Shown: positions 1-17,300, counted from the first letter of the stretch. The stretch is 64,000 bases of DNA from Mugil cephalus (GCF_022458985.1 NC_061789.1:7854357-7918356), one strand, 5' to 3'. Program-made: numbers and translations. The notes: a model not told the origin generated them from the sequence alone.

Positions 1-904
1 CTTTCAGCAGAAGTGGTGTGAACTCCAGAAGCTTTTGGAAAGACAGAGGTCTAAAGGAGGAGTCATCGACCCCGAGGTGGAATCAAATCGCTTTCTCATT
101 CATATCAATGAGGTAATGATCATGTTGGTTGCATTCGTGTAACAGTCTTGAGACTCAAAGGGGTCGTGAGCTGCTCAGCAAGGGGAAAATGAGCAAAACG
201 ATTAACTATTTATTTGATTATGTCAACTCCCTCAGACTCCACCTGTTTCTGAGAATGGATTCCTGGAGGAAGACGTCCCCCCTGCTCCCCCGACGTCCTC
301 CGCCTCTAACGCGCCCCCTGACGACGGCGTCAGAGCGGACCGCTTCGTTCCTGGATTCTCCCACTACAGAGGCGCTCAAGGCCAGAGGCGTCAGCACCAG
401 CCGAGGGGACAGAGACGGGGCGGCAGGTCCAGACACCCGCACTGGAGAGCCACCCCGGTCGCCGAGCACCTGGACAAACTCTCCCTGTCCTCAGACGGCA
501 CCGAAGGACCAGCTAAAACCAAATCTCAGGGTAACCGCGGCCAGCCCGTGCAAAGCAACCCGGAGTCGTGTCAGCCCAAGACGGGCAGCAGTGAAGTTTG
601 CTCAGTGGAACAAGATTCCTTAGGCGACCCGCCCTCGTCTCAGCCTGGTTTGGAAACTGAGCCGCCAAAAGACGCTGTGGACTCCGCAGGCTGCCACGGC
701 CGCCGCGGAAGGAGGAGGGGCCCTTGCCAGCCCGCCCCGCACACGGGGGCGCCCGGACCCGCGCGGTACTACTGGGACGGTCGGGCTTCGAGAAACAGAG
801 GAGGAGCCGGTGGTCTGTGCAGCAGAGGAGGGGGGCAACGCCAGGGTCACGGCAGGGACTTCCAACAGAAGGTCGTGGACAGGGGACGAGAGGAGGTGCT
901 ATGA
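1..904 (+). CDS. rnf25: rnf25, E3 ubiquitin-protein ligase RNF25, 3' part only
   Basis: The last two coding exons are present: about 8-112 (ctttcag at 1-7 looks like the acceptor, with codon phase 0) and 236-904, stop TGA at 902-904. Recognition rests on the conserved block after the RING region, here read as QQKWCELQKLLERQRSKGG followed by VIDPEVESNRFLIHINE; mammalian RNF25 has a closely similar GGIIDLEAERNR segment. The last exon is poorly conserved, low-complexity and Pro/Ser-rich, then Arg/Gly-rich near the end (RGRRR, RGGG, RGREE), as in the basic tail of RNF25. The family has an N-terminal RWD domain and a RING finger that recruits E2 enzymes; both would lie left of the window. Intron 113-235 has GT-AG ends. 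The gene is followed in the same orientation by kat8 about 1.07 kb downstream. Confidence 0.85.
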
Positions 905-1210
905 CAAAGGGCAACAGGAGGAACAATGAACAAATGTGTGTGTGCCTCCATCATCAGCCTGCACGGATTCATGCCCTGCACCAGAAATGACATTCGCTGT
1001 AGTATCCTGTGCTCCTTTCCATCGCCATCGTCCCAGTTTCTGGCACTCGCCTTCATACACACTGATATCAGACGTAGATGGTTGTTGCTTTCTGTTGTGA
1101 GGCTGTATCATTTGAAAGAACCACGAATTAAATTTTCTCTGGACGGCACCCTGTTTTGCAGCGTGTTTGTATTTCCAGTTGAGCTGAGATGAAGTGATTG
1201 TTGCCGCTTT

Positions 1211-1216
1211 AATAAA
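1211..1216 (+). terminator. rnf25 polyadenylation signal
   Basis: AATAAA lies about 310 bases after the rnf25 stop codon and is followed by T-rich sequence. This would give a short 3' UTR. Confidence 0.6.
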
Positions 1217-1790
1217 TCTTTAACTGACCTGCAGAGTGGGGATTCTTACTTTAATGTAAATTCTGCAAAATTACGAGACTGTGTTTTTTAATTAACTTCA
1301 TGGCTACATATACAAAATCACCGTTTAATTAGAGCTAGAAATTTGTTTAGATTTGTTACTATTCTTGCATAAAATCATTGCCCTGTCTCGCAGAAATACC
1401 TCAATGTAGATAATGTTTGTGCAATATTTCGTTAATAATGTTAATGGTGGTTTTACGCATATATCCCTAAATAAGAATCGGAATCAGAAAAAAATTTATT
1501 TATCTCCGAAGGGCAATTAGGAGGGCGAAGATTGGTACATAAAATTAAACTGTAAAACAGCAGATAAGGTATGACAAATAAACAAATAAAATAAATAAAG
1601 TGAGGCGTGGTTTAAAAACAAAAAAAAATAAAAAATTTAAGTGACATTGTAGTTAAAGTGTCAAAGTAGCATTGCAATCTACTTAACAGATATGCAACAA
1701 ATATGTATTTTTATTTAGGTGGGTGAATTTTTTGGTAAAAGTACGCAGTTTATAATTTGGAGTCAATGGGAGTTTTGATGACAAACAGAA
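1217..1790. other. rnf25-kat8 intergenic spacer
   Basis: AT-rich DNA with no supported gene. At about 1477-1516 there is a stretch (GGAATCAGAAAAAAATTTAT, then TCTCCGAAGGGCAATT) resembling the 3' tail of fish non-LTR retroposons. The rest shows nothing recognisable. Confidence 0.5.
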
Positions 1791-1808
1791 AAGTGGCGCG
1801 CAGACTCA

Positions 1809-1821
1809 TGGGAAATGTAGT
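1809..1821 (-). promoter_or_regulatory. ZNF143-like promoter motif of kat8
   Basis: TGGGAAATGTAGT on the plus strand is the reverse complement of ACTACATTTCCCA, very close to the ZNF143/SBS core ACTACAATTCCCA found in many housekeeping promoters. It sits about 160 bases upstream of the chosen kat8 start. Confidence 0.5.
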
Positions 1822-1863
1822 TATCGCACATTATAGGAGGCGGAACGGAAGCGACGGTCCACC

Positions 1864-1876
1864 GCCGCCATCTTTG
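1864..1876 (-). promoter_or_regulatory. YY1 motif near kat8 transcription start
   Basis: GCCGCCATCTTTG is the exact complement of the strong YY1 consensus AAGATGGCGGC. In TATA-less housekeeping genes such sites usually lie at or just downstream of the transcription start. That places the kat8 start near 1830-1865 and suggests the open frame upstream of it is 5' flank, not protein. Confidence 0.6.
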
Positions 1877-1972
1877 ATTTTTTTTTTTTTACTGTTGTCG
1901 TTGAAGACCAACCCCTCTGTTAATTCGGAGGTTCTCGGAGGCGTGTGGATGTTTTTTAAAACGACCGAGGTG

Positions 1973-5546
<3,574 letters not shown>

Positions 5547-5662
5547 GAGATGGACGCCGCAGCCGTGCATCAGTCAACTTGTACATATCGCCTATTTTCT
5601 CCTCTGCTGTTATGAAAACACATGTATATAGTAACTAGATGCATCTGTCAGTATTTTCTTAC

Positions 5663-5668
5663 AATAAA
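5663..5668 (+). terminator. kat8 polyadenylation signal
   Basis: AATAAA about 115 bases after the kat8 stop, in ACAATAAATGTAC context. A short 3' UTR is expected. Confidence 0.7.
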
Positions 5669-5699
5669 TGTACATATAAAAATACACGTGACTGATTCT

Positions 5700-8600
5700 T
5701 CCCTGTGTAAAAGTATTTGAATGTGAACGTTAATAGTCACCTTTCAATCACCTTATTGTAACTTCATTTATAGAGAAATTATGAAGTTTTTAGTTAGAGT
5801 TGGTCTTGAAATAGTAATTTAGATCATAAACATTATCTTGATGATTAAATGACAAAGCTTTTTAAAGTTGAGTTATCTTCATAAAGGTGTCACTAAATAA
5901 GCCTTAAGCTACCAAGGCTCATGAGAAGTGATAAATCTTGACACCATCTTTGTTAATCAGTTACATCTGAGCTACTTCCTGCTTAGAGAAATGTTTAATC
6001 ATTATCACAAACATGACAAACATAACGACAAGCAAACTCGTGAACAACTTGTGATGCTGCGCCTTCATTAAACAGGTGATTTGTGCACAAATAAATTACA
6101 AATGAGGACGAAAAGACAAAACGTATTTGGAAAAAATGGGAATTTAACAAGAATAACAAATATTACAATGTCAAAGAAATGTGTCATTTGGAGATTTAAG
6201 ATATAAATGAATTAAAACATGCTGTGATGGCTATGGTATGTTAGCTGTTTAGCTAACCTAGTTAATTTCTCTTCAACGACTCAGATGAGATCATATTACA
6301 CATAAAAGTACAGAAATTGCAGCATTTGATTAAAGGATGTTAAGCTAAATGCTAAATATATCCCAGTTCAACATAGGAGGCCAGTAAAGTAGATCTAATT
6401 GTACAGTTATGTTATTCTACACGCTATATATATTTATATAATGTGTATTACACTATAATTTAAAAAGTATATTAAATTGTTTCCCCCTTTATCAGCAGCA
6501 ATATCAATGCTTACGTAAATCCATCAATAACTGTCACTACTATTAGAAAATCTTCAAGTATTCAAAATGTTGTGTTGGTCTCCAGAGTAGACACCGATAT
6601 TCTCATTAAACACGACCGAAGATGTGTGATTCATGTAAAACTGGCTGTGACGTAAATGCGTTTCCAGTCACGGGGATTGATGTAATAATTAGATTAAACA
6701 CAAGAGGGCAGCAGGTCTCTGGGTGTGTTGTTGTAGGGAACTGTTCCTCATCTGAACCTATATCACAGCTGGTTAGACGCACGCGCGCACAGACATATAT
6801 GATAATTAGCTCTGTCCTCACAAGTTTGTGTCATCGATCATCTGTATTGATGATTCCATCACCGCTCGCTGTGGAAAGTTACACAAAACATCACTGCAGA
6901 TATGAAATCCTCAATGTAGTTTTTTTTAGTATTGTAAAGAAATGGCCCCAAGTAAAATGGACTCTAGTATTAATAACACTAATAACTGCTCAGATGACAT
7001 TACTTAAATAAAAGTAAAAGGTAAATCACTGTATCTGTGGCTAAAGAAACTAAATTCTAACTCATTGTTTCCAAAGATCCAGTAGAGAACAGTATTTTTT
7101 TTTACTATCAATAATTATATTTTAATTACATCATATTCCATAAAATCTAAATTTGCAAACAGAAGAAGCCCAAGTCAAGATGCTGCTAGTAATTAAAATA
7201 ATTGTTACATTAATACGCTGGTGTGAAATAAGCTTCACAGACACAAAATATAAGGAGATCCAGTTTTATTTTCAAAAATTGTACTTCAAAACCACTAAGG
7301 TAATTTATAAGGCATTCACAACAATTTCGTTTTTTGTGTTTTTTTTCCCCCCTTGTTTGGTTTTTGGACATTTCAGACAGTTTGTGATGCTTTCAGAGAG
7401 GGTTTCCTAAGACAGGAGTACAGGTAAGGCACGGCACAATTCCCAGCGAGAGACGACGACGAAGAAGAGCCAGTGACTGTCACATACGAAGGACAAACAG
7501 GCTGCTACTGGATATGAAACAGACGTGTGGAGGGATAATAAAACAAACAAACAAAACAAAGCATAAAAATGAAACCTCTCAGCTGGGATTTTCATCCAGA
7601 ATCCGAATAATATTTTCACACACAAATGTCTTTAAAAAAAAAAAAAGTCACATGACTTCTGTGGCACCATCACAGCAACTGCGTCCAAACATCTGGACCT
7701 TGCTAGTCATTAATTTAAAATCTGTACATCATCTAAGTACTTTTTCTTTTTTTTTTTCTTTTTTTTACAAAATACTACTTTACACGGATTCACTCATCAT
7801 ATGAGAAACACACTGGAGGTAAAATGGCCCTGAAATTTAAATTTAAAATTAATTTGGCGCACAAACAAAATAATAATATAATTAGTTTCGTACCTTTCGC
7901 AACTTTTTGTTCGATGCAGTGTCATTTACTAATGTTCCAGGTCTCTCTCGTGGTTGCGTACGCTGCTGCTTTAGTGCACGAGTGGCTGAACGTCATTTAA
8001 AATTAAAACTATGTATAATATTTACAGAGTAAATCTCTCACTTTGAGTCCTGACTGTCACAGTTCATTGAGAGCTTTACCCTCGTGATTAGGAAAAAAAA
8101 ATAATAAACAGTCTGGTCTCCAGTTTTGGTCCAAACAATAATATCCTAGGCCTTATGGCAACTTAAGACCCTGGAATAATTTATTTAAAAATGGAAATAT
8201 ATGTTGTCTTTTTTTGGTAATGAACAATATAACTGAGCATGAATTGTACAGAGGATATTAAGTTTAACACTGATCTCAGGCATCAAGATCCCATTCTGAT
8301 TTAAATGTGTTGTTCGTGTTCAGTGTTTCTTACGACAAAATAATTCAAAGGGCTCAAATTGATCTTTTTCTATCAGTTCATAAAACGAGATTTTGAGAAA
8401 CGTAATAGAAGCTACATCTCTGGGAAGAGCTGGACAAAAGCAAACCCACATCACACACTACGAGTCTCCAAAGCAAAAATAGTAAAAAACCGCAACATCT
8501 CAAAAATGAACTGATTTAAAACCTTGTGAATTAAATTCATTCAGGAAATCAGTAGCGATACCCGACCCTCAAATTAAAACCACGCTCATAAAACCAAGAG

Positions 8601-9697
8601 CAGGGCTTCCAAGTTTGCTTTACTGAGAAAGGATTGTTATGGATTGGTTGGAAAAAAAAACAAAATAAAAAAAAACCTATAAGCCTTTATCTTTACTGGT
8701 GCAGTCCAGCGCTGGCATGACATTTTACTGAGTCAGTTGTTTGGCACGTCACTGAGCAGCATGGAAAGGTGCTTCTGAATGTCTTGGGTGGCCTCCTCCT
8801 CCTCCTCTTCTGCTTTATCCAGAACAAGTGTCACGAAATGTTCAAGAACTTATTTCTGAAATATGATGATACAGCTTTAAGTGGAGGCACAGTGTCATTT
8901 AGATTAAATGCACCTTTGATGTGCACTTACTCACACTGCTTTTTATATTGAACATCTTACAGATAAATGATCATAAAATATCTTAAATGTTACCCACTGT
9001 CCCGGATATATGGGATGATTTTAGTTCTGGGAGAAGGAGGAGGTGAAGGAGGAGGAGGCCACTCAACTCCAACATTTACCATCAGCCTTTAGAAACAAAG
9101 GCAAACATTTTTGTCCAGAAAACAAATCTCAATGCGCTGCACCAAATATCAGCGTATCAAAAATTAGTCATTGACTAAAACAGAAAAAAAAGTTTTATAT
9201 ATATGTTTTTTTTTAATATATATATATAATATTCTGAATAAATTATTCACTTAGCTGTTGTACACTTCGCACCAGTTGTACAGCAGAGAGCGGATTAAAA
9301 AAAACAAAAATGTGCAGGGTAAAAGGGAGAGGGAAGAGGAATCTCTTCCAGCGTGGCAGATGTTAGTAGCATTCAGACAGAAAGAGAACCACATGACACA
9401 CAGAGCTGATCAGTGTCGAGGGAAAACACGTTTGCCTGGTTGTTGGAGGAGAGGATCTTTACCAAAGCACTGGAGAAACACTTGATTTAGAGACAGTTTA
9501 CCTCATTATATATATGCATCTATCTGACATGGTTCCTACGCAAGTACGGAAAAGTATGGAATATTATTTAATAAAATTAAAAGAAATCATGGATGATTCA
9601 TGTTCAACTTACAATAAAAAAAAACTTGCACTGAATTTATCTGGGTTTGATCTTCAGTGACATAACAGCATATATATTCAAACGATTAATTCCATGA
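5700..9697. other. gene-free interval between convergent kat8 and xylt1
   Basis: AT-rich sequence with A and T homopolymers and short TA runs (around 6425-6440 and 9200-9230). The open frames here are short and show no similarity I recognise. The right part may be a long xylt1 3' UTR: minus-strand AATAAA complements lie at 7265-7270, 8180-8185 and 9698-9703. No RNA gene is recognised. Confidence 0.4.
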
Positions 9698-9703
9698 TTT
9701 ATT
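9698..9703 (-). terminator. candidate xylt1 polyadenylation signal
   Basis: TTTATT on the plus strand reads AATAAA on the xylt1 strand, about 1.0 kb after the stop codon. It is the first such hexamer downstream of the stop that I noticed. More distal sites would give a longer UTR, as in mammals. Confidence 0.35.
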
Positions 9704-10587
9704 CACACGATACACAACTATTTACTCAAATGCCATAAATTAGATTTTTTTTTTTTACCGTATAGTCTGGAAATTAAGATCTGGAACAAGTATGGAACTT
9801 TGAATGTGCAGGAACCCTGATCTGACAGCAGTACTGCCTGTTACTTCATCTAACCACACAGATGAGTAATAATAGAAAGTTATTGAAATAGTTTTATAGT
9901 TTACACTGTCCGAACCTAATGTAGTTTTTTTTGTATTGTCGTAGGCTTTCACTTGAGTAAATAATCTTCTTCCACCACTCTCCAACTCTCTAATTTTCTA
10001 ATTTCACTGATTAATGAATTATTACGGAACGCTCTCCTTTCAGAATTGATCAGATTAGGTCGGCCAGGTTCGGATAAACACCGAGGATAATTAATTCAGC
10101 TTGAAGCCGTATCAACATCCAACTAATCAAGAGACTCTCCTGTTATTAGGCATGTGACAGTTACAATGAATTACAGGAACGCAGCAGCTACGGCAGCAAA
10201 CAATGGCACCTTGGTAAGAGTCATTATTATCTTTTTATCCGTCTTTTTTTTTTGGTTCAGACAGAATGAATGTCAAATTTCGGAGTCTGGATTTCAAAAA
10301 TGTGGGCTTTAAACAATGAGCCTTAAAATGAGCGACCACGTCCATTTTGAGCTTGCGACCATTTAAAGTATGCCCTAAATTAGGGGGAGGGGTGGGGGGG
10401 GACACTTGACCAGCAAAGAGGTATAGAGTTCATCCTTCAACACACATTCCTTCATTCACTCAGGCACACACAAACTTTGTAGTCCCAAATAAAAAATGAG
10501 AGCAGGCCGAAAGAGAACATTTTCCTCAGCATTTGAATCCGTTCCACCTCTTTCCACCATTCCATCTGTCCTTCTCTTTCGCTCAAA

Positions 10588-10604
10588 CTATAAATAAATA
10601 AATA
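10588..10604 (-). promoter_or_regulatory. AU-rich element in xylt1 3' UTR
   Basis: On the xylt1 strand this reads CTATTTATTTATTTATA, three overlapping AUUUA pentamers in a UUAUUUA context, about 100 bases after the stop codon. Such elements commonly recruit mRNA-decay proteins such as tristetraprolin or HuR. The function here is inferred. Confidence 0.45.
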
Positions 10605-10699
10605 GCCGACACAAAACGGGACATCAGCCCCGTGCCTTCTTCCTTCATTTGTCTCCCTCCTCTGTCGTCCGCTCGTCGTTCCTAAAGTCGGGCGTACTG

Positions 10700-13600
10700 C
10701 TACCTTATTCGTCCGTTCTCTCTGGGTGGGGCCAGTTCAGATTTGGGGTCGGGGCTGGCGGAGCTCCAGGCCGTGAGGCGGCAGCGCTGCATGACGGGAC
10801 AGGCGCTGGGGCCCATCGAGCAGACGTCCGAGGCCGACCAGTGGCCCTCCAGCAGCCCGTCGAACCAGCGCCGCAGCGGCACCCCCGTCAGGCCGGCGTT
10901 GGCCTCGGCCTCCTCCACGGCGCCCAGGCTCACCGGCAAACGCAGCACTGGATTGAGGCCGTGGAAACTCTGCTCCATGTAGGAGTTCCTAGCTGGGCCC
11001 CCGTGCAGCCGTAGAGCGTCCTCTGCGTCCCAAACACAACAGGTCAGGATTCAATTTTCAACAATCAACAAAAAAAAAAAAATGTTATGAGTGACCCCAA
11101 CTTTCAGCTCACCTAAGAATAAATAAAAATGCAAAATCTGTCGCTTACATTTAGGATTAGAGTCACTACAAACAAATAAAATTATTTTATATTAAAGCTG
11201 AAATATAACTTGGATACATGTGTCATTTCATTTTCATCCATATGGTGAAAAGAGTCGGCAAGAGTTCTGGTTGAATTGGTGTGTGGTATTTTAACACGCA
11301 GGCCCCAGTTATACCTGCAAAAACATCAGATCACATTACTCTGTCACCTTTTAGCTTTACAGCATCATCCAATAAAACCTCTATTCACGCACCGGGCTTT
11401 ACTTAGTCCTGTAGTTATCCCCTGTACAGCCACACATGGCAGAGGGGAGGTCAAACAAATCAAACGGCAAAGCGGCGGCGGCTAATTCAGACAGAGGTGA
11501 CCCTGTGTGTGCACGAGAGAGCGGCTGGATACCAGCACTATAAATATACGTATGCATGGTGTTGACAGCTGTGACAGGGGGGCCTCTGCTCTGTGTAATT
11601 TAAGTATTAGCTATTATCTGCTTTTGACATTTGAACTAGTGATCCCTCTGAGGATCTTGAATATCATTGCGACAGGTGTTTCAAGTTCCTGAAGGGTGAT
11701 AATCAAAGTTTGGGATAATAGTGCAATTAGTCAATGATATATTTATTACTGACTGTGAGTGGGTAGGTGATTCATTATTTCCTCACAGGTAGAGCTGGCT
11801 ATCTTCAAAACCTAAACAACCATCACTGCAACATTTGAAAGGTAATGTTAATGTTGGTCGTTAATATTTCAGAAATTATTAAGACTGGGTCAAGTTGTGG
11901 ATTGACTCTGGACATCTGAAACTCTTTGCAGCATGTTTTTGTTCCATTGTCTTGTGAGGCACCATCCAATCACCTTTGCTACATCTAGCAGTATGTCCCT
12001 TGTCCTTCAGATAAGACGGCATCAATTCTTCTAGCTACTTGCACAGTTTTTGAAGGAACTCGGTTGGTAGGTTGTTCCAAACATCTTGGAGAACTAACCA
12101 CAGATCTCCTGTAAATGTAGTGTTCCTCAAATCCTTCTGTCTCTTCATATAATCCCAGACACACTCGATGGTGTTGAGATCAGGGCTCTGTGGGCACCAT
12201 GTCATCACTTCCTGTATGTTTGGGGTCTTTGTCATGCCGCAGAATAAACTTGGGGCCAATCAAACACCTCCCTGATGGTATTACATGATGGATAAATATC
12301 TATTTCTATTTCTCAGCACTGAGGGCACCATTAATCCTGAACAAATCCCTAACTCCATTTGCAGAAGTGCAGCCTCAAACTTTCAAGGAGCCTCCACCAT
12401 GCTTCACTGTTGCCTGCAGACACTCATTACTGTAACACAAACAAACTGCCTTCTGCTACAGCCAAATATTTCAAATTTTGACTCTTCGGTCCAGAGCACC
12501 TGCTGCCATTTTTCTGCATCCCAGTTCCTATGTTACTGTGCATAGTTGAGTCTCTTGGCCTTGTTTCCATGTCAGAGGTTTGGACGTTTGGCTGCAACTC
12601 GTCCATGAAGACCACTTCTAACCAGACTTCTATGTCAGCAGAAGCTTGAAATAAGCATCTGCTGCACTAAGTTTCCTTGGCCGACCACTGCATCTACGAT
12701 CCTACAAAATCCTTGACTTTGTGCAAGTGTACATATAAGGATTTTTATTAATTATGTAAATTGGGAAAAATAAACAATCAGTTTGAAAGCATACTTAGTT
12801 TACGGCACTTTTTCCACACCTACCTAAAACCTTTGCACAATACTGTAGGTGGACAGCCAAGCCCTTTTCGGACCAGTTAACTCTCCTGTATTGTTCCCAC
12901 TCAAACAGAACCAACTTCACTCTAGCTCTGTTTGACCCCTGCCTTACTACCACCCATTTCAAATACAATAAGGCTTTCTATAGACGAAAGAACATCCTCA
13001 GGTCAACACCCAGGAGTCCACCTACATCTGGTTGACAAGAGACAAGTGCTGCTATTTTCTTGTGTACATGTTGGCAGTGTTTGGGTCGCCCACCTTGCTG
13101 AATGGGCTGTTGTCGATGAAACTCTAGAGGGGCTACGACGAAGCTGGTCTGGCCCAGTGGATTCCAGTGATGCAGCACCCTCAGTGTCCAAACGCCAGGC
13201 CTCAAAGGGGAGGTGAGCGGCGGCCGGTAGTGCGTGACCTCCGCCGAGGCGTCCACCAGGATGTCGTAGGTGGCAGCAATGACGTTGGTGGGGTCGATCC
13301 ACACTATGGTGGCAGTCAGGTTGCTCTGGCTACGGCTCCAGCGCTGAACTGCCACCGGCTCGTCTTCGGGTCCCAGCAGGCCCCCCCAGTTCCTGAAGAG
13401 ACGCTCTTTGGGATCCCAGTCTGTCCCGACCTGAAGAGGAGAATATCGGATTGGACTCTTTAGCTAAAGTTCCATATTTGATATCGTGAGATATCCTAAG
13501 GAGTCTAAAGTGATAAATTATTTTATGCAGTTTCTCTTCTGTGGATGCTTTTTAAGAATTCAAATTCAGGTGTAAATGAGCTGCGAGATTCATGTTTGGT

Positions 13601-14350
13601 TTGTGTCCTGGGAACATATTGAGACGATGGAAGTACAAATGTGTGTCTGTCTCTGACCTGGACATGCTGGAGCCTGTTGGAGGGGTGTGACGGGCTGGCC
13701 AGGCTGAAGTGGTCTTTGGGAGTCACCCAGGTCTCCAAGCTCTCCAGCTGCGTGGAGGCTTGGTTACTGGCCTCATGACGCACCAGGTACCCCTGGAACT
13801 GGTCTGACAGGAAGTAGAGGTGCACGGACACCGGGTGGTTCACGGCGACGTACCTGAGGAAGGAAAAGCGCTTGCGTCATGTCTGCTGTCATGTCTGTCT
13901 CATGACAACTGAAAATAAATGTTCGCTCCCCTGCGTGGTAATTTAACACAAAGCACGTGTTACGTTAGCAGTATCAAAGTGTAGTGAGGTCAGTCTGTCA
14001 CTGCTCCTCAGTGTAGACCGAAATATCCCAGCAACTTGGATGGATTGCTGTGAAATTTGATTCAGACGTTAATTAGTCTCACAGGAATAGCAATATAGAC
14101 CTGTTGTTTTATTTTCTGCAGGCTGCACAGCATCAACCCACCACCCAGAAATCTATCCCTAGCCTTTAAAACATGTCAAATGTTTCCTCTGATCTCTACA
14201 ATGGAGCTCACCGTGAAGTAGATACCGACCAGGGAGTACACCAGACTGGAATAAACTGGAATTATCCATGAAATAATTTAAGTATAAAATCACAGTGGAG
14301 GGACTGAAATCACAGGTTAAAGCAAACACATTAGCTCTTTTTTACCTCCC

Positions 14351-14381
<31 letters not shown>

Positions 14382-17300
14382 ACACGCACACACTTACCAT
14401 AATGCTGCCCCCACCCATGCTAGCCACCAATCCCCATCCAAACTCCAGCAACAAGTACCTCCTTGTACATACAGCGGGTCTCCACCCAACACACACACAC
14501 ACAGCTGGAAAAATCCAGCCTGCGCTGAAACTGAAGCCTGATTGTACCCCGGGACAAACTCGCCTTATCTTCACAGTTAATTTGGACTACACAAACACCA
14601 GCGGTTCCGAGTGTGTTGGAAAGATACATTGCATCGTTCCCTATAGACAGAGACTGTGCTGTTAACGATTTACTGACCCGACCCACTACTAAATGATGCA
14701 TACAGTCAGCTCATTCCGCTCACAGCGGGTGAAATGACACCCAAACGGAAATCGTTTTTATTTTCTCATGGTTGTTATTGCGCTGTGCATTTTGTTAGTT
14801 TTTAAAGTTTGCTTTTAAAACTAAACTGTTATTTGACTTTTGTCGTGTACTCCAAACAGAAATGAGGGAGTTAATATTAGACTTGATTTTCCTTCTTGCT
14901 AATGTGATTAAAAGTGTAACGAGTCAGACGTATTTTCCTTCAATAAATCCGTAAGAAGCCAACATAAACCTCTCTCACAGGGCCATGCATCATTACGACA
15001 ACCTGGGACATGTTCAACACAAAACTTTCTTTTGGAAAAACCTCGTGCTTCAGCTCCAACTTCAGCGGACAAATGCTCACAGATGAATTCAGGTGACATA
15101 CCTGCGTCATAAAGTCTGAAATTAAATCTGAACATTGGTCCAAAGTCATGTCTGACAAACAGAAAAAACATCGCCTGCTGTAAACAACTTCCGCCACCGT
15201 CACTCTCGTCTTTACCTACAAAAACTTTCAGTTTTACATGAAGCAAATAGTTACATTTCTTTTTTAGTTCTCTTTCTGTTTTCTCATTGTATAAATTTAA
15301 GGAAGACGAGTAAATTTACTTGTTTAGCACTTATTAATTTTTTATTTTTGAGTCTAAAACCAAACTTGAAATACTAATAAATGCACAGGCCTATTACACT
15401 CTTGAAATGACCGTTTAAATAAATTAAAACCACAAATTTGAATGTGCTTTCTCTTCTAATAACACTATTGTTGTGAGTTTGTGGATTGTGAGTTTCATAA
15501 ATGTTTCCTGTTTTTAGTACTACTGCTGGCCACAAGGATGAAAGCGTGGACAGACTGCGCCCGACAGATTCCAGCTCTCTTGGCACGCGTCTTTGGTTTT
15601 ACCTGCAGCTGTTGTCGTTGGGATGCCCTTGCAGTGAGCCGGCGGCACGTAACAGTCCCATACGAGCAAAGGCGTGGTAGTGGCTGAGCGTGGAGTCCGA
15701 AAGGCTGCTGGGACTGTCCGTCTCCTGCTCGTAGATATTTTCCCAGTACGCCTGAAGGCCCGGGGTGCCTGAGGCATGTGCTCCAAACAGGTACGTGTCT
15801 AGTTGGCTGATGATCTCCTGACTGACGCTGGCCTCGAACTTACGGGCGAAGAAAGTTGGTCTGGAGGCTTGCTGTTTCCAGGACGACAAATGGAGACAAA
15901 GAGGGACGGTTAAAAGTTGTACCAATCAGATTTTTAATAAAACATTAGCAAAGAAGTAGGACAACACAAATAAGAAACGGCTTGAAATTAAAACATTTAT
16001 CAAGGTGTACAGTGGTTTAAATAAAATTAGAAGGAACAGACTTCAGCAAAAGGTTAATCCTTCCCAGAAGTCCTTCATAAATCACTATCCTATGTTTATG
16101 TCCCTCATACCCACATAAACGCTAATCTTTACCAAAGAATACATCAAAACAACCTCGGAGCACCGCGCACAATCGCACGCTTAATCCAAACTGTGTGATA
16201 CTGTAGCAACCACAGCCATAATATGTTAATATGGTGCATTCCCAGTCTTCTGAACACGATTCAAACCCAAACCCTAAAATCAAGCCTGGAAACCAGAAAC
16301 CAGCACTTCTAAGGTCTGTCCTGACGGGAAATTTCCTCACTTTCAAATAATGTTGTCAGGCTCTAAAACTCAAACACACACACACACCGACAGATCTATG
16401 GCCGGCATGCTGGAATATCAAAGGAGAGTAGGGAAGAAAAAAAAGCTTAACCTGCTGCAACAACAATAAATCTTAGAGCTGGATGTAAAATAATATAATT
16501 TATATACATCAGAAAGTCAAACATGGAGTCGAACTGTCTAGTCTATGTTCTTATTATTATGTATTTATAAAAAAAAAACATAAATACATGTCTGAGAACA
16601 TGGCAGGGCATTCAGGAAGGAAGGGGCATGGTTTATGACATCATCAGGAGGGTGTGACCGCACCGCACCACACCACACCACACCACACCACACCACACCA
16701 CACCAGTTCTTGGGCTTCGGCAGCACCAGCGAACCAGGAAACCTGAGCCTAATGAGAAGCATGATGGATGACTGGGTAGCCTGCAGTGGATTTCCATATT
16801 CAGTTTGATCTGAGAAGTTATTCTGGGTGTCAGCAATCTGTCTCCTGACAGCTTAAGACAACAGTGGAAAGCAGTAGTTTCAGAGTCGCAGAGGATTTTT
16901 GCTTTACTCAGGAGAAGATCTGCCTCCACTGTATGTTCTGTACTCGGTCCGACAAACCTCAAGCTTTATTTTGTCAGTATTAAGCTTATTTTAGCCTTGA
17001 TTTTTTTTCCTTTTACTTTCTTTAGTGGTTTATGTATTTCATTATTCATTAGACTTTATTTAAAAGCGTTTAGCAGGTTTTGCATTTTTATTATCAGTTT
17101 AAGGCCTAAAAATTGCAGAGTGGAAAGTATAGTTTCAGCATTTTTTGTTATAATTAACCTGTAACATTTATCAAAACATTTATTTTAATAAATCTAAAGC
17201 AGTCTGTGAAATGTTCACGTATCAAAACAGGTGATTCATTTCCTTGTGGCTGTAATCACTCCAGTGTGTTCAAATTCAGTTTCTTTCTAATAAAAATGTA

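Noticed and set aside
129..623. 164-codon plus frame near the left edge
   Set aside because: Crosses the rnf25 intron and reads the last exon in a different frame from the one that continues RNF25.
512..926. Minus-strand 137-codon frame over the rnf25 last exon
   Set aside because: Arg/Pro/Ser-rich product from the complement of a GC-rich exon; no recognisable motif.
5700..10600. Additional gene between kat8 and xylt1
   Set aside because: Frames are short and AT-rich, with no splice-consistent chain and no recognisable motif.
10649..11014. Plus-strand 121-codon frame
   Set aside because: Antisense shadow of the last xylt1 exon.
16659..16704. CRISPR-like array
   Set aside because: A simple pentanucleotide microsatellite without spacers, in vertebrate DNA.
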